Assembly: GCF_000805335.1 (NCBI RefSeq)
Contig: NZ_KN708638.1
Span: 1,529,232-1,592,784 of the forward strand
DNA length: 63,553 bases
Direction of reading: 5' to 3'
Source: Streptomyces sp. CT34
Lineage (GTDB): Bacteria; Actinomycetota; Actinomycetes; Streptomycetales; Streptomycetaceae
How positions within the stretch are numbered: the stretch's first letter is position 1; every line of letters starts with the position of its first letter. Both the position numbers and the translations under genes were made by a program. Shown here in pieces: positions 48,697 to 57,483 of the stretch. A model generated the notes under the pieces. That model saw nothing but the letters and a program-made list of their open reading frames with translations, was not told the origin of the DNA and did no database searches.

Positions 48697-50172
48697 ATGC
48701 CAATGGCCGATCGAATATGGGGGGATCGATCCTTGACGGACCGCGCTGGAAGAGGAAAACGGGCAGCTATCACGCTGCCCTCCACCGTGATACTCACATC
48801 CGCTCTGCTCATTGCCGCCCTCCCGGCGGGGGCATCGGCCCAGCCGACCGGGAACGAGGCAATGAAGGGCACAGCCCTGGGGAGGGCTGCTCAAAAGACG
48901 GACCCGCGCGTCCTGGCGATCCTCAAGAAGCAGCACGTGCTCGACAAGATAGCCGGAGACATCACCGCAGGGCTCTCGGAATCCGACCGAGCAAGGATCT
49001 CCGGATTCACCGACATCGAGGTCGACCCCGAACACAACCGCCTTCGCATCCATTGGAAGGGCACTCCACCGCAGCGCGTCCAGCGCATTCTCGCTGACCT
49101 GCCGAAGGGCGTGACGGCCGAAGTCCTACCAGCGCGCTACTCCAAGGCCGAACTCCACACGGCACGAAACAAGTTGCTCCGAGGCGGAAAACCCACGGCA
49201 TTACGCCTCGGCTCCACGGGAGAACGCATCCGCATCACCAGTATCGGGCCGGCCGTTGACGGCAGCAGCCTGGAGATCGGCTACGACGGGGACCGGGGCG
49301 CAGGCAAGCGTGACGCCACAGATCCTCTTTCACGAGGCGCCCGCCAGGGGAGGTCCGATGAGGTAAAGGCCGTCACGAACCGCTTGACCGGGATCAACAC
49401 CGTCGCCACGTACAAGCCGGTGAGCAAGGACCTCTCCGCCGCTCCTGCCAACCGCCAACACGATGCCTCGCCTTGGTTCGGTGGATCTGCGCTACGCAAT
49501 CCCGGGGGCGGCATTTGCTCCGGGTCATTCAGCGTCAAGAACAAGGACGGGGACTTCCTCCTGATGTCGGCCCGCCACTGCTCCAAAGGCGGAGACGGCC
49601 TCTGGCGTACCTGGGAAGGCGGGGACGTCGTGGGAGGCAATGACGCAGCCGAAGTCTCCCTCCCCGATGACGCACAGGGCATCCGCCTGCCATCCAAGCA
49701 GGCCGGACCCTACCTGTACGACGGCCCGGCGACCCGGCGGGACGGTTACGCCAAACCCGTCGTCGGGTGGGGACACAACAACGTCGGAGACTACGTGTGC
49801 GCCGATGGCGCCAACTCAGGTGTGCACTGCAATGTCCAGGTCGCGAAGACCGACATCGGAATCATGGGCGGAGATGGTTCCTATCGACCCCTCACCGACC
49901 TCGCCTACGCCACCAGTCTGACCCCTGATGGAGTCGCGGCGGTCAACGGCGACAGCGGCGGCCCCGTCTTCGCCGGCGTCAGCAACTTCACGTCAGATGA
50001 AGCACGCGGCATGATCACCGCCCTCGACCGGACCGTCACCTGCCCGTCATCGCTGAACAAGGACACCGTCCTCGACGGGCACATCAGGACGCCTTGGTGT
50101 CTCCAGGGCGTGTACTACGTGCCGATCTATCAAACTCTGCACGACACCGGCTGGACCCTCGTCACGCTGTAA
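48697..50172 (+). CDS. Secreted trypsin-like (S1 family) serine protease
   Basis: 491 aa from the ATG at 48697; a TTG at 48664 or an ATG at 48703 are alternatives and none has a clear ribosome binding site. Sec signal peptide with hydrophobic core VILTSALLIAALPAGASA, cleavage after about residue 48. A pro-region-like segment (about 49-240, SRARISGFTDIEVDPEHNRLRIHWKG) resembles the prodomains of actinomycete S1 proteases. The catalytic domain has the His motif LLMSARHCS and the Ser motif VNGDSGGPVFAG; the catalytic Asp is probably in VAKTDIGIMGG. Four Cys could form disulfides. Confidence 0.88.
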   Translation: MPMADRIWGDRSLTDRAGRGKRAAITLPSTVILTSALLIAALPAGASAQPTGNEAMKGTALGRAAQKTDPRVLAILKKQHVLDKIAGDITAGLSESDRARISGFTDIEVDPEHNRLRIHWKGTPPQRVQRILADLPKGVTAEVLPARYSKAELHTARNKLLRGGKPTALRLGSTGERIRITSIGPAVDGSSLEIGYDGDRGAGKRDATDPLSRGARQGRSDEVKAVTNRLTGINTVATYKPVSKDLSAAPANRQHDASPWFGGSALRNPGGGICSGSFSVKNKDGDFLLMSARHCSKGGDGLWRTWEGGDVVGGNDAAEVSLPDDAQGIRLPSKQAGPYLYDGPATRRDGYAKPVVGWGHNNVGDYVCADGANSGVHCNVQVAKTDIGIMGGDGSYRPLTDLAYATSLTPDGVAAVNGDSGGPVFAGVSNFTSDEARGMITALDRTVTCPSSLNKDTVLDGHIRTPWCLQGVYYVPIYQTLHDTGWTLVTL

Positions 50173-50270
50173 ACGCCTGAGTGGTGGGCTGTGGCCGGTA
50201 ATTGCCTCAGCCCACCACTCCGAGATGCGCCAGGATCAGGCCCGGATATCCGCCTCCCTCCATGGAATGA

Positions 50271-51041
50271 GTGACCGTGCCCCGCAAGGAACCGCGACGC
50301 CGCCGCATCGGATGGGCCCTAACCGTCTCGGCTTGCATCGTCTCCGCCGTGGCCGGCTGGGTCGCATGGGACCACTCGCATATCCACGAGGCGGCTGTCC
50401 GTGGCGATGTGCTCATGAGCAGCGACGGCCGTACCCTCACCACGCCCGTCGACTGGTCCAGCTGCGAAGACAAGCCCAACCTGCAGGCGCACGAGGCCGC
50501 CCGCACCATCACCCTGGTGCTCACGCGGAAACGGCACCCCTTCGTCTCCGAGAACACCGTGTGCGACGACCCTCATGACGGTCTGGTCAGCACCGCACTC
50601 TCGAAGCCGGCGGGCGACAGGGACATCACCGACAGCGTCACGCACTCCACCATCACGCCCTTCAACGGCTCCCACCTCGACCGCCCCCACTACCTTCCGC
50701 ACGGCTACACACAGACGGACACCGTCATCGCCCCCGGAAACCGCTCCAACCCGCCCTATGTAAGGGCCCGGAAACCCGCCTGGACAACCACCTATCAGCG
50801 AAACCTCGACAAGGGAGGTCAGGCCGGATACGTGAGCATCTCGGAGACCGCGGGCGAGACCTCGATCACCGCCGGCACCCCGGTGGTCATCGACGGACAC
50901 CCTGCGCGCTTCCAACAGCACGCTCGCGGTAGCCGATCCGTCACCTGGTCCGAAAGCGGCTATACCATCACCGTCGAAGCGGGCGACCCGCTCATGTCCC
51001 AGGACGAGTTCCTGCACATCGCCAGGCAACTCAACCGGTAG
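50271..51041 (+). CDS. Membrane-anchored extracytoplasmic protein, unknown
   Basis: 256 aa. Short basic N-terminus (RKEPRRRRIG), one TM helix (WALTVSACIVSAVAGWVAW, residues about 15-33), then about 220 extracellular residues with two Cys (SSCEDKP, NTVCDDP) and a C-terminal fold with ISETAGETSITAGTPVVIDGHPARF. No family is recognised. It starts about 100 bp after the protease on the same strand and may be co-transcribed. GTG starts at 50271 and 50277 are both possible. Confidence 0.75.
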   Translation: MTVPRKEPRRRRIGWALTVSACIVSAVAGWVAWDHSHIHEAAVRGDVLMSSDGRTLTTPVDWSSCEDKPNLQAHEAARTITLVLTRKRHPFVSENTVCDDPHDGLVSTALSKPAGDRDITDSVTHSTITPFNGSHLDRPHYLPHGYTQTDTVIAPGNRSNPPYVRARKPAWTTTYQRNLDKGGQAGYVSISETAGETSITAGTPVVIDGHPARFQQHARGSRSVTWSESGYTITVEAGDPLMSQDEFLHIARQLNR

Positions 51042-51443
51042 AAAACCCGTCGGGCGAAGCGGGCAACCGCCCGTCTGGCGTCCGTGATCTGGTGAGCACG
51101 GTGGCGGCACGCCTCTCTCACTGGAGGACCGGTGTCCTGATGTCGCTGCGTCATGGCGTCACCGTGCACGCTCCGCTTCAGTCCTCGGTAAGCCAGGGAA
51201 CTGTCGCACGACCAACTGACTGGCCTTCCTGCACGCGGTGAGGCCGACGCCCAGCAGACGGCGTCGGCGAACGCCGCTACGCGGAGCCGACCGCAGCGGT
51301 CCCCCGAACGGCCCCGTCATGCGTTCAGCCCCCGTGGCGCGTGGCGGGGACACCCGTTCCCATCTCAGCTACCGAGGCCACGTCTTCTCGGAGAACGACA
51401 CAGAGTCCGAGCCGAAGCGAGTGACCAGCGCGCGTGGCCCGGC
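51042..51443. other. Gap, about 400 bp, around the decayed 3' end of the AlkZ-like gene
   Basis: No supportable gene, operator or repeat. Codon bias is weak in all frames. Confidence 0.35.
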
Positions 51444-52560
51444 CTACGAGTCGGCAGCCCGTCCATCGCCCTCGCCGGAACGGATGATCACATCCACACC
51501 CTGCGTCGTCGGCGCCATGAACCGCAGCAGGCCGATGCCCTCTTCCGCCAGCTCGGCTCGCTCGGCGGCGGACAGTGTCCGGAACGGTGTGATGACGAGC
51601 GCCAAGCGCTTGCGTTCCCGTTCGAGGTGCCATCGGCCGCGTACGAACCGTCCACGAGGACCGTCCCGGGTACCTGGGCATTCTTCGTGTTGATCCGCTT
51701 CTGGTCGTCGCTCCTGATGATTCGGGAGCGATCGGCGTGGGACAGCACGGCGTTGTCGAACTCGGCAAGTAGTCGTACCGGGCAGTCGACTTCCTGGCCG
51801 GGACGGGGCGCGTCGGGCAGGTCGAACAGCTCGTTTCCCGCCTCATCGGTGAACTGACCAACTCCCGGCTCTCGGCCTCGACGACCTCGCGAAGATGCGT
51901 GAGCCCGCACCATGCCTGGATGTCGGCAACCGTGGCCGGCCCGAAAGCCGCAAGATAGCGGCGCACCAGGGAGGCGAGCGACGGCCTTGGATCCAGAGGA
52001 CCACCTATCCATGCCTCAGCCGTCGCACAGGTCGGCCGGCCGGATTGACCCCAGAGCCCCCGCGGCGGGATTTGCACCACAGGGATCACGGCGCGCAAGG
52101 CGCGATTCGGCAAAGCTCGATCCGCGTCAGGCCACCGCTCACTGAGAGGCAGACCCAGCTGCTGGGTGGTGCGCGGCTCCTCCCCGAGTAGCGCACGGCC
52201 GAAGGAGGCCAATTCGTCGGGCTCAACTCCCTTGAAACGACGCTGGCCTTGGGGCCCCACGGCGCGGTCGAGACAAGGCTGCACGGTCGACCGCAACGAG
52301 AGGCAGTCGGTGGCGCTGACGAGGTGGACCGTACAGCGCACCAGGATGATCCGAACGACGGCCCTGTCCGCCAGGAGGTCCGACAAGTCGTCCGGGACGA
52401 AATCCTTGATGCGTGACCACAGCCCGACGTAAGGCGGATTGGGGGCCTGTGCCTGGAGGCCGACCAAGTGCTCGATGGCGTCCAGGGGCCTTCGCGGCGC
52501 CCGTTCCAGAAGCAGTTGGCGGGACAGGAACGCACGGTTCGGCGCTCGCCGGGTCAGCAT
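51444..52560 (-). pseudogene. Winged-helix (AlkZ/HTH_42-like) gene broken by two frameshifts
   Basis: Start ATG at 52560 (MLTRRAPNRAFLSRQLLL). Frame 1 runs to about 51865 (...CGLTHLREVVEAESREL). Homology-like sequence continues in frame 2 (QFTDEAGNELFDLPDAPRPG ... VPGTVLVDGSYAA) to about 51635, then in frame 3 (WHLERERKRLALVITPF ... GVDVIIRSGEG) to a TAG at 51444. The reconstructed length, about 370 aa, fits the family, whose studied members are alkylpurine/crosslink glycosylases in Streptomyces. The lower codon bias supports decay. Confidence 0.72.
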
Positions 52561-52569
52561 AGCCCGGAG

Positions 52570-53061
52570 ATCGATCGCCGAATCTGTTTCGCCGCCTTCA
52601 CCGCGCGCACCATCCGGGCCTTCAACCTTCCTTGGGAGGACCGCTGCGAGGACTACGGCCGGGTCGCCGGCTACCGCGGCACCCTCCCGGGCATCACCGA
52701 GCGGCTCTTCCAACGAGCCGACGCCTCTCCGTACGCCTGGCTGGCCGAGCCGCTGCGCCCGTTGCTGCCGGGCGCGTGCCGACTACCCGACGAAGGTCGC
52801 AGCACCGGCTTCTTCAGCGACCTCCCGACCTTCGACCACGTCGTCAGCGGGCGGGGTCCGGTCGCTCTCCGCCTGCGTGCCGTACCCGACCTGGCTCACA
52901 CCCGGAGGACATCGGTCTGCATACAACACCCGGTCGCCCAGGCAACCGCGATCGCTTCTGCGCCGATCGAGGTGTCTGTGGAGCTCCCGGCCCGCTATCA
53001 CCCTCTCGGCCCGTTTCCTGCCGCGCTCGTTCGGCTAGGCATATGCCACGAGAAATACTGA
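52570..53061 (+). pseudogene. Orphan coding fragment, about 160 codons, no start
   Basis: An open frame with good codon bias (FAAFTARTIRAFNLPWEDRCEDYGRVAGYR ... PLGPFPAALVRLGICHEKY) begins abruptly next to the AlkZ-like gene start, on the opposite strand. The only upstream start codons lie antisense inside that gene. It looks like the 3' part of a gene truncated by rearrangement. No family is recognised. Confidence 0.45.
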
Positions 53062-53065
53062 CCGG

Positions 53066-53088
53066 CTCCGGATCGACGCGATCCGGAG
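53066..53088. terminator. Hairpin after the orphan fragment
   Basis: 9-bp perfect stem CTCCGGATC / GATCCGGAG, loop GACGC. It separates the decayed region from the downstream operon. Confidence 0.5.
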
Positions 53089-53264
53089 GTCCAGTACGCC
53101 TGCGCGAGCCGTACAGGCCGCCATGCCGTCGGCGTGGTCGCGCGGGAATCGACAGGAATCGGCGGTTGGGACACTGACGCGCGCCCGTCAACAGGAGCCG
53201 GCCGCACGCGGGCCGCTGCCCGCCCGGGAGCCCTGGGCCGACGATCCTCAAGGGAAGGAACACC

Positions 53265-53945
53265 ATGGTAGGTATTGCGGAACCCGAGGTCATCGCAGAC
53301 CTCGCCGAGACGACGTTTGCCACCAAGTTCACGGTGACGGGCGGCTCCGGCACCCTGCTCAACTACACGATCAACACCATCGACGGCAATGTGCCGAACC
53401 AGAACGGCAACACCCTCTTCCTCTGGCAGGCGTCGACCCTGAACGTCCCGCCGGGCAAGCCGATCGCCTCGACGTCGGTGAACCTGGACTCGCCCACCGG
53501 CAGTGGCGTGTGGCAGGTCGAGACCCCTTCCAAGAAGCACCTGCTGGGCTTCGCGGTCGGGACCGACGTCAAGAACATCTGCGCGCTGGTGCTGATCGAC
53601 GAGAACAAGAAGCAGATCGGTCAGTTCCACCCGTCGTGCATTCTCAAGGACAAGTCGGCCGACTACGTGGAGTTCGACTACATGGTGCCCAAGGGCAAGC
53701 ATCCGATGTCCGACGGCGACTGGTACGGCCTGTGGAAGGGGGATTCGGTGGATGACCTGTACGACAAGGAGAAGGCGTACGTGGCCATGGGGAAGCCCTC
53801 CAAGGACGAAAGCTCGGGCACGGCCGTGTTGACGTACAAGTTCCCGTCGAAGCAGAAGTTCACCATCGGCTACTTCAAGGGCGGCTACGGGCAGCCGCCC
53901 CAGAGGACCACCCTCGCCTCGGCCCTCACCTTCACCTCTCCCTGA
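53265..53945 (+). CDS. Unknown Lys-rich protein, first gene of the giant-protein operon (226 aa)
   Basis: ATG with GAAGGA 5 nt upstream. No signal peptide or TM helix. Predicted mostly beta, with a polar Gly/Asn/Thr N-terminal half (TVTGGSGTLLNYTINTIDGN) and a C-terminal half containing YVEFDYMVPKGKHPMSDGDWYGLWKGD. It is unusually rich in Lys (about 10%) for this genome. No family is recognised; it could be a carrier, inclusion or structural subunit. A strong hairpin follows its stop, so it may be made in excess over the two large downstream proteins. Confidence 0.8.
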   Translation: MVGIAEPEVIADLAETTFATKFTVTGGSGTLLNYTINTIDGNVPNQNGNTLFLWQASTLNVPPGKPIASTSVNLDSPTGSGVWQVETPSKKHLLGFAVGTDVKNICALVLIDENKKQIGQFHPSCILKDKSADYVEFDYMVPKGKHPMSDGDWYGLWKGDSVDDLYDKEKAYVAMGKPSKDESSGTAVLTYKFPSKQKFTIGYFKGGYGQPPQRTTLASALTFTSP

Positions 53946-53956
53946 CCGCTGCCGCG

Positions 53957-53987
53957 CCGGCTGCCGCACCGATCCCGCGGCAGCCGG
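53957..53987 (+). terminator. Intra-operon hairpin
   Basis: 11-bp perfect stem CCGGCTGCCGC / GCGGCAGCCGG, loop ACCGATCCC, between the stop of the 226-aa gene and the ribosome binding site of the 1160-aa gene. It could act as a partial terminator or an mRNA-stabilising 3' end. Confidence 0.6.
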
Positions 53988-54000
53988 TGGAGGGAAGGCC

Positions 54001-57000
54001 ATGACGACTTTCACGCGCTACCCGGCCTCGCCGCTCTATCGCGCCGAAGACGCCAGTGCCCCAGGCTGGTTGGGGTTTCTCATGCCCGAGCCCCGGGATT
54101 CCAAGCTCCCGGACACCATCGGGCTCGATCAGGCGTACCGCGTCAAAGGCAGCTCCTTTCTCTTCACCACGAGCAGGCCGAAGTCCGTCGACGCCGACCT
54201 GGACGGCTTCGTCAAACGGCTCGAAGCCGCCATGACCAGTCTTCCCGGCCACCGGCATATCGCGTGGCTGCGCGATCCGGACAACGGTCGCGACATGGGC
54301 GTCTCCGCCATGGCGATCGACGACAACGGCTCCACCGTCAAAGCCGCGCTCGACGCGCCGCTCCTGCAATCGGGCAGCGCGGAGGCCAGGCTGGGGCTGT
54401 CGGTGCAGTCCGGCGTCGCCCTGAGCCTCACCGGTGACCAACTCGACCTGAGCCTGAGTCCGGGCAACCGGGCGGTCATCCTGACCGGTACCGCCAAGCC
54501 CTCCCAGGAGGAGGCACAACCGGTGTCGTCCGCCTCCCTCGACTTCGCCGGACCGCGACGCGGCTGCCTGCGCTTCCATATCGCCCTGCAACGGTCCTAT
54601 CTGCACGGCGGATTGTCCTGGGGCTTCCAGATCGTCATCCCGGCCAAGGGCCCGGTGCCCGCCGCCGCGCAGTGGTTGCCACTGGCCACCGACGAGCCCA
54701 AGCCGAACGCCTACGTACAGCTGGCCGCACGGATCGACCCTGGCGACCCGCTCAACGCCCTCGCCGCCGACCGGAGCGTGTTCGTCTTCGGCAATGACGG
54801 TACGGCGTCCCGCCTGCGCTCCCACTACCGCACCGCCACCGGGAAGAAGGTCACCCTGATCCCCGTCCCCGGCCCCCTGGAGACCACCCCGAACGCCGCC
54901 CGCCTGGTGCTCGCCCGCGGGATCGTGGCCGGCGGCGGCCTGCGCTTCCAGGCCGCGCCCGCGGGCGACTTCGTGCTGGCGGTGGACGGTCCGGACGGAG
55001 CGGGGGAACGCGAGCTGCTGTGCGCGCTCGACGGGACGGAACACCTCGGCTTCCGGCCGAAGAGCGCGACGTACCAGGGCGACCGGCTCAGATTCGTCCC
55101 CGGCAGGCCCGCCTACCTCCCCGTCTTCCCCCTGGAGTCCGCCTCCCCGGTCGGCCCGCCGGTGGACCCCGCCAAGGTGCTGGACGGCCGGTACCTCACC
55201 TCCTGGGTGTCGGCGGTGTCGGCCCCGTCGCACCCTGACACCATGAGCTATGTCGCCCAGCCGCGCGGCGCCGCACTGTACGGCAGGGACGAGGTGATCA
55301 ACCCGGACCACTCCGGGCTGCTCGGCTGGGTGGACCCCGCGGTCACGCTCAAGGACGGGGCGGCCGTCTTCCCCCTGATGCCCTACGCCGGGGTATCCCT
55401 CGACCCCGGCGCGGGCGCGATGACCGCGGACCAGTTGGTGGCGGTGGAGCACACCGTGCTGGCCCCCGTGCGCCGCGCCGCGCTCGCCCAGGGCAGTGGC
55501 TCGCCCGCGCTCTCCAAGGCCGCCGCGGCCGGAGAGTCACCCGCGCCCGCGCGGACCCAGGGCCGGAGGACAGCCAGCACACCCGCGGGCGTGGTCGTCA
55601 CACTGAAGAACGACGGGGAATGGGACGGGATCCTGCTGGGACAGAACACCCTGCCCAGCGGCGATACGCTTCAACTGGCCTTCGACGCCCCCGACGACAA
55701 GCTGCGCCAGGCGTTCCAGACCAACGGGCTCTTCCTCGTCGCCGCCAACGCCGCCCATCTCGGCACGACCGGTGCCGGGGCGATCGGGGCCCCGGTCTTC
55801 CGCAACGAGATCAACGTCGAGAGCTGGCGGCTGCGGGCGGAGGTCGGGGACAACGCCCCCGGCGACTACTCCAACGTCCTGATCGTCAAGGCCCGCAAGG
55901 GCCGGCTCGCGGATCTGGTCGCCACGCCGCAGACCTGGACCCAGGCCGAGGACTTCGCCTGGCCCGCGATCGGCGGGCGGCCCGACGGGCGGCAACTGGC
56001 GGCGCTCTCGGCCTGGTTGCGGAGCTACCTCGACGACGCCACGGCACACACCGGCGAGGACGCCGACTACTTCCGTGCGTTCAACGAGCTCGCCCAGGAC
56101 GAGAACTGGACCGGGATCCTCGTCCTGCGCGCCGAGATCAGCCGCCTGCCGACGGAACTCGCCGGAATCAGCGCCGGCGTCACCAGACCCGAACTGTTCC
56201 GGGCACACCACATCGGCGTCGAGATGAGCCACCTGAAGCTCACCGAACCGGGCCCCGTCATCGACGACAGGAGTTCGGTCTTCGGTCTGATCCACTATGC
56301 CGACCCGGAACTGACCGGCAAGCCGCCGGTCCCGCCGGCACCGGGTGCCGACTACGCCTTCCGGGTGCTGACGCTCAAGGCGCTCTTCGCCCGCAGCGGC
56401 GTGCGGCGCTTCAGCAGCACCGTGCAACTCACCGTGAACCGGATGTTCGGCATGCCGGTCAAGGAGATGACGGGCAGCGGCGCCAACCCGTACAACACGG
56501 TGGTGCTCAGCGGCGCCTTCCAGGCCACCGGCGGCAAACCCGACTACGCGCTGTCCACCGAGGCCGCCACCGCGTTCCGCTTCGACAACGACATTCTGCG
56601 CCGGATCGAGGTGTCCGGCGTACGGATGGCCACCCGCTCCACGGGCGAGGAGACCGTCTCCGCCTTCGGCTTCACCGGATTTCTGGACTTCGGCGTACCG
56701 CACGCGACGCGCGACGGCCGGAACGTGCCGGTGGACCTCTTCTCTTACGGCGGTCCCCCGCAGGCCGACGGCACGGCCCCCCGGCAGGGGCTGAGCTTCT
56801 CCGGCCTCGACCTGGTGATGTCGGCGAAGAGCGGCAGCGCCCCGACGTTCACCTTCGCGCCGGACGGTATCCGTTTCGATCCGGCCCGCAGCACCCTGCG
56901 CGAGAACGGCCTCGCCCGGCAGTTCGCGCTCAGCCTGAAGGGGCTGGAGTGCGGAGACGCCAAGCGGGCTCCGGCCGCCACGGGCTTCCTTCCGGTGGTG

Positions 57001-57483
57001 ACCGACGTGGCCACCCGCGGCCTGGACCGGCAGCCGTGGTACGGGCTGCGCTTCGGCATCGACCTGGGCAGCCCCGGCAAGCTGGCGGGCGACGTGGGAC
57101 TGGCCGCCACGCTCCTGCTCGCCTGGGCGACGTCCAGTACCGCGGCCTCCCCCACGGTCTTCGTCGGCCTGGAACTGCCCGGCACCGGCGGCGGCACAGA
57201 ACTCCTACGCCTGGAGAACGTGTTGAAGCTCTCCATCGGCCAGGTGCGGCTGACCCTGGCCAACGACGAGAAGACCTTCCTGCTGATGCTCACACAGATC
57301 GCCCTCCGCTTCCTGGGGCTGCTGAAGATTCCACCCTCCGGGGCGACGTCGTTCTTTCTGTTCGGCAACCCCGAGTCGGGCGGCAAACCCTCCGGCCTCG
57401 GCTGGTACGCGCAGTACGCCAAGGATGCGCAGCACGCCGAGGATTCCAGGCAGCCGATCGCGGAGAGCGAAGGGGGTCGATGA
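54001..57483 (+). CDS. Unknown large protein, 1160 aa, second gene of the operon
   Basis: ATG with GGAGGGAAGG just upstream. No signal peptide and no TM helices. Long alternating hydrophobic/polar beta-type stretches (for example ARLGLSVQSGVALSLTGDQL, TFAPDGIRFDPARSTL), two Ala/Pro/Ser linkers (about residues 495-530) and no catalytic motif that I recognise. The stop overlaps the start of the next gene (ATGA), so the two giants are translationally coupled and probably form one complex. No known family could be named. Confidence 0.82.
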   Translation: MTTFTRYPASPLYRAEDASAPGWLGFLMPEPRDSKLPDTIGLDQAYRVKGSSFLFTTSRPKSVDADLDGFVKRLEAAMTSLPGHRHIAWLRDPDNGRDMGVSAMAIDDNGSTVKAALDAPLLQSGSAEARLGLSVQSGVALSLTGDQLDLSLSPGNRAVILTGTAKPSQEEAQPVSSASLDFAGPRRGCLRFHIALQRSYLHGGLSWGFQIVIPAKGPVPAAAQWLPLATDEPKPNAYVQLAARIDPGDPLNALAADRSVFVFGNDGTASRLRSHYRTATGKKVTLIPVPGPLETTPNAARLVLARGIVAGGGLRFQAAPAGDFVLAVDGPDGAGERELLCALDGTEHLGFRPKSATYQGDRLRFVPGRPAYLPVFPLESASPVGPPVDPAKVLDGRYLTSWVSAVSAPSHPDTMSYVAQPRGAALYGRDEVINPDHSGLLGWVDPAVTLKDGAAVFPLMPYAGVSLDPGAGAMTADQLVAVEHTVLAPVRRAALAQGSGSPALSKAAAAGESPAPARTQGRRTASTPAGVVVTLKNDGEWDGILLGQNTLPSGDTLQLAFDAPDDKLRQAFQTNGLFLVAANAAHLGTTGAGAIGAPVFRNEINVESWRLRAEVGDNAPGDYSNVLIVKARKGRLADLVATPQTWTQAEDFAWPAIGGRPDGRQLAALSAWLRSYLDDATAHTGEDADYFRAFNELAQDENWTGILVLRAEISRLPTELAGISAGVTRPELFRAHHIGVEMSHLKLTEPGPVIDDRSSVFGLIHYADPELTGKPPVPPAPGADYAFRVLTLKALFARSGVRRFSSTVQLTVNRMFGMPVKEMTGSGANPYNTVVLSGAFQATGGKPDYALSTEAATAFRFDNDILRRIEVSGVRMATRSTGEETVSAFGFTGFLDFGVPHATRDGRNVPVDLFSYGGPPQADGTAPRQGLSFSGLDLVMSAKSGSAPTFTFAPDGIRFDPARSTLRENGLARQFALSLKGLECGDAKRAPAATGFLPVVTDVATRGLDRQPWYGLRFGIDLGSPGKLAGDVGLAATLLLAWATSSTAASPTVFVGLELPGTGGGTELLRLENVLKLSIGQVRLTLANDEKTFLLMLTQIALRFLGLLKIPPSGATSFFLFGNPESGGKPSGLGWYAQYAKDAQHAEDSRQPIAESEGGR

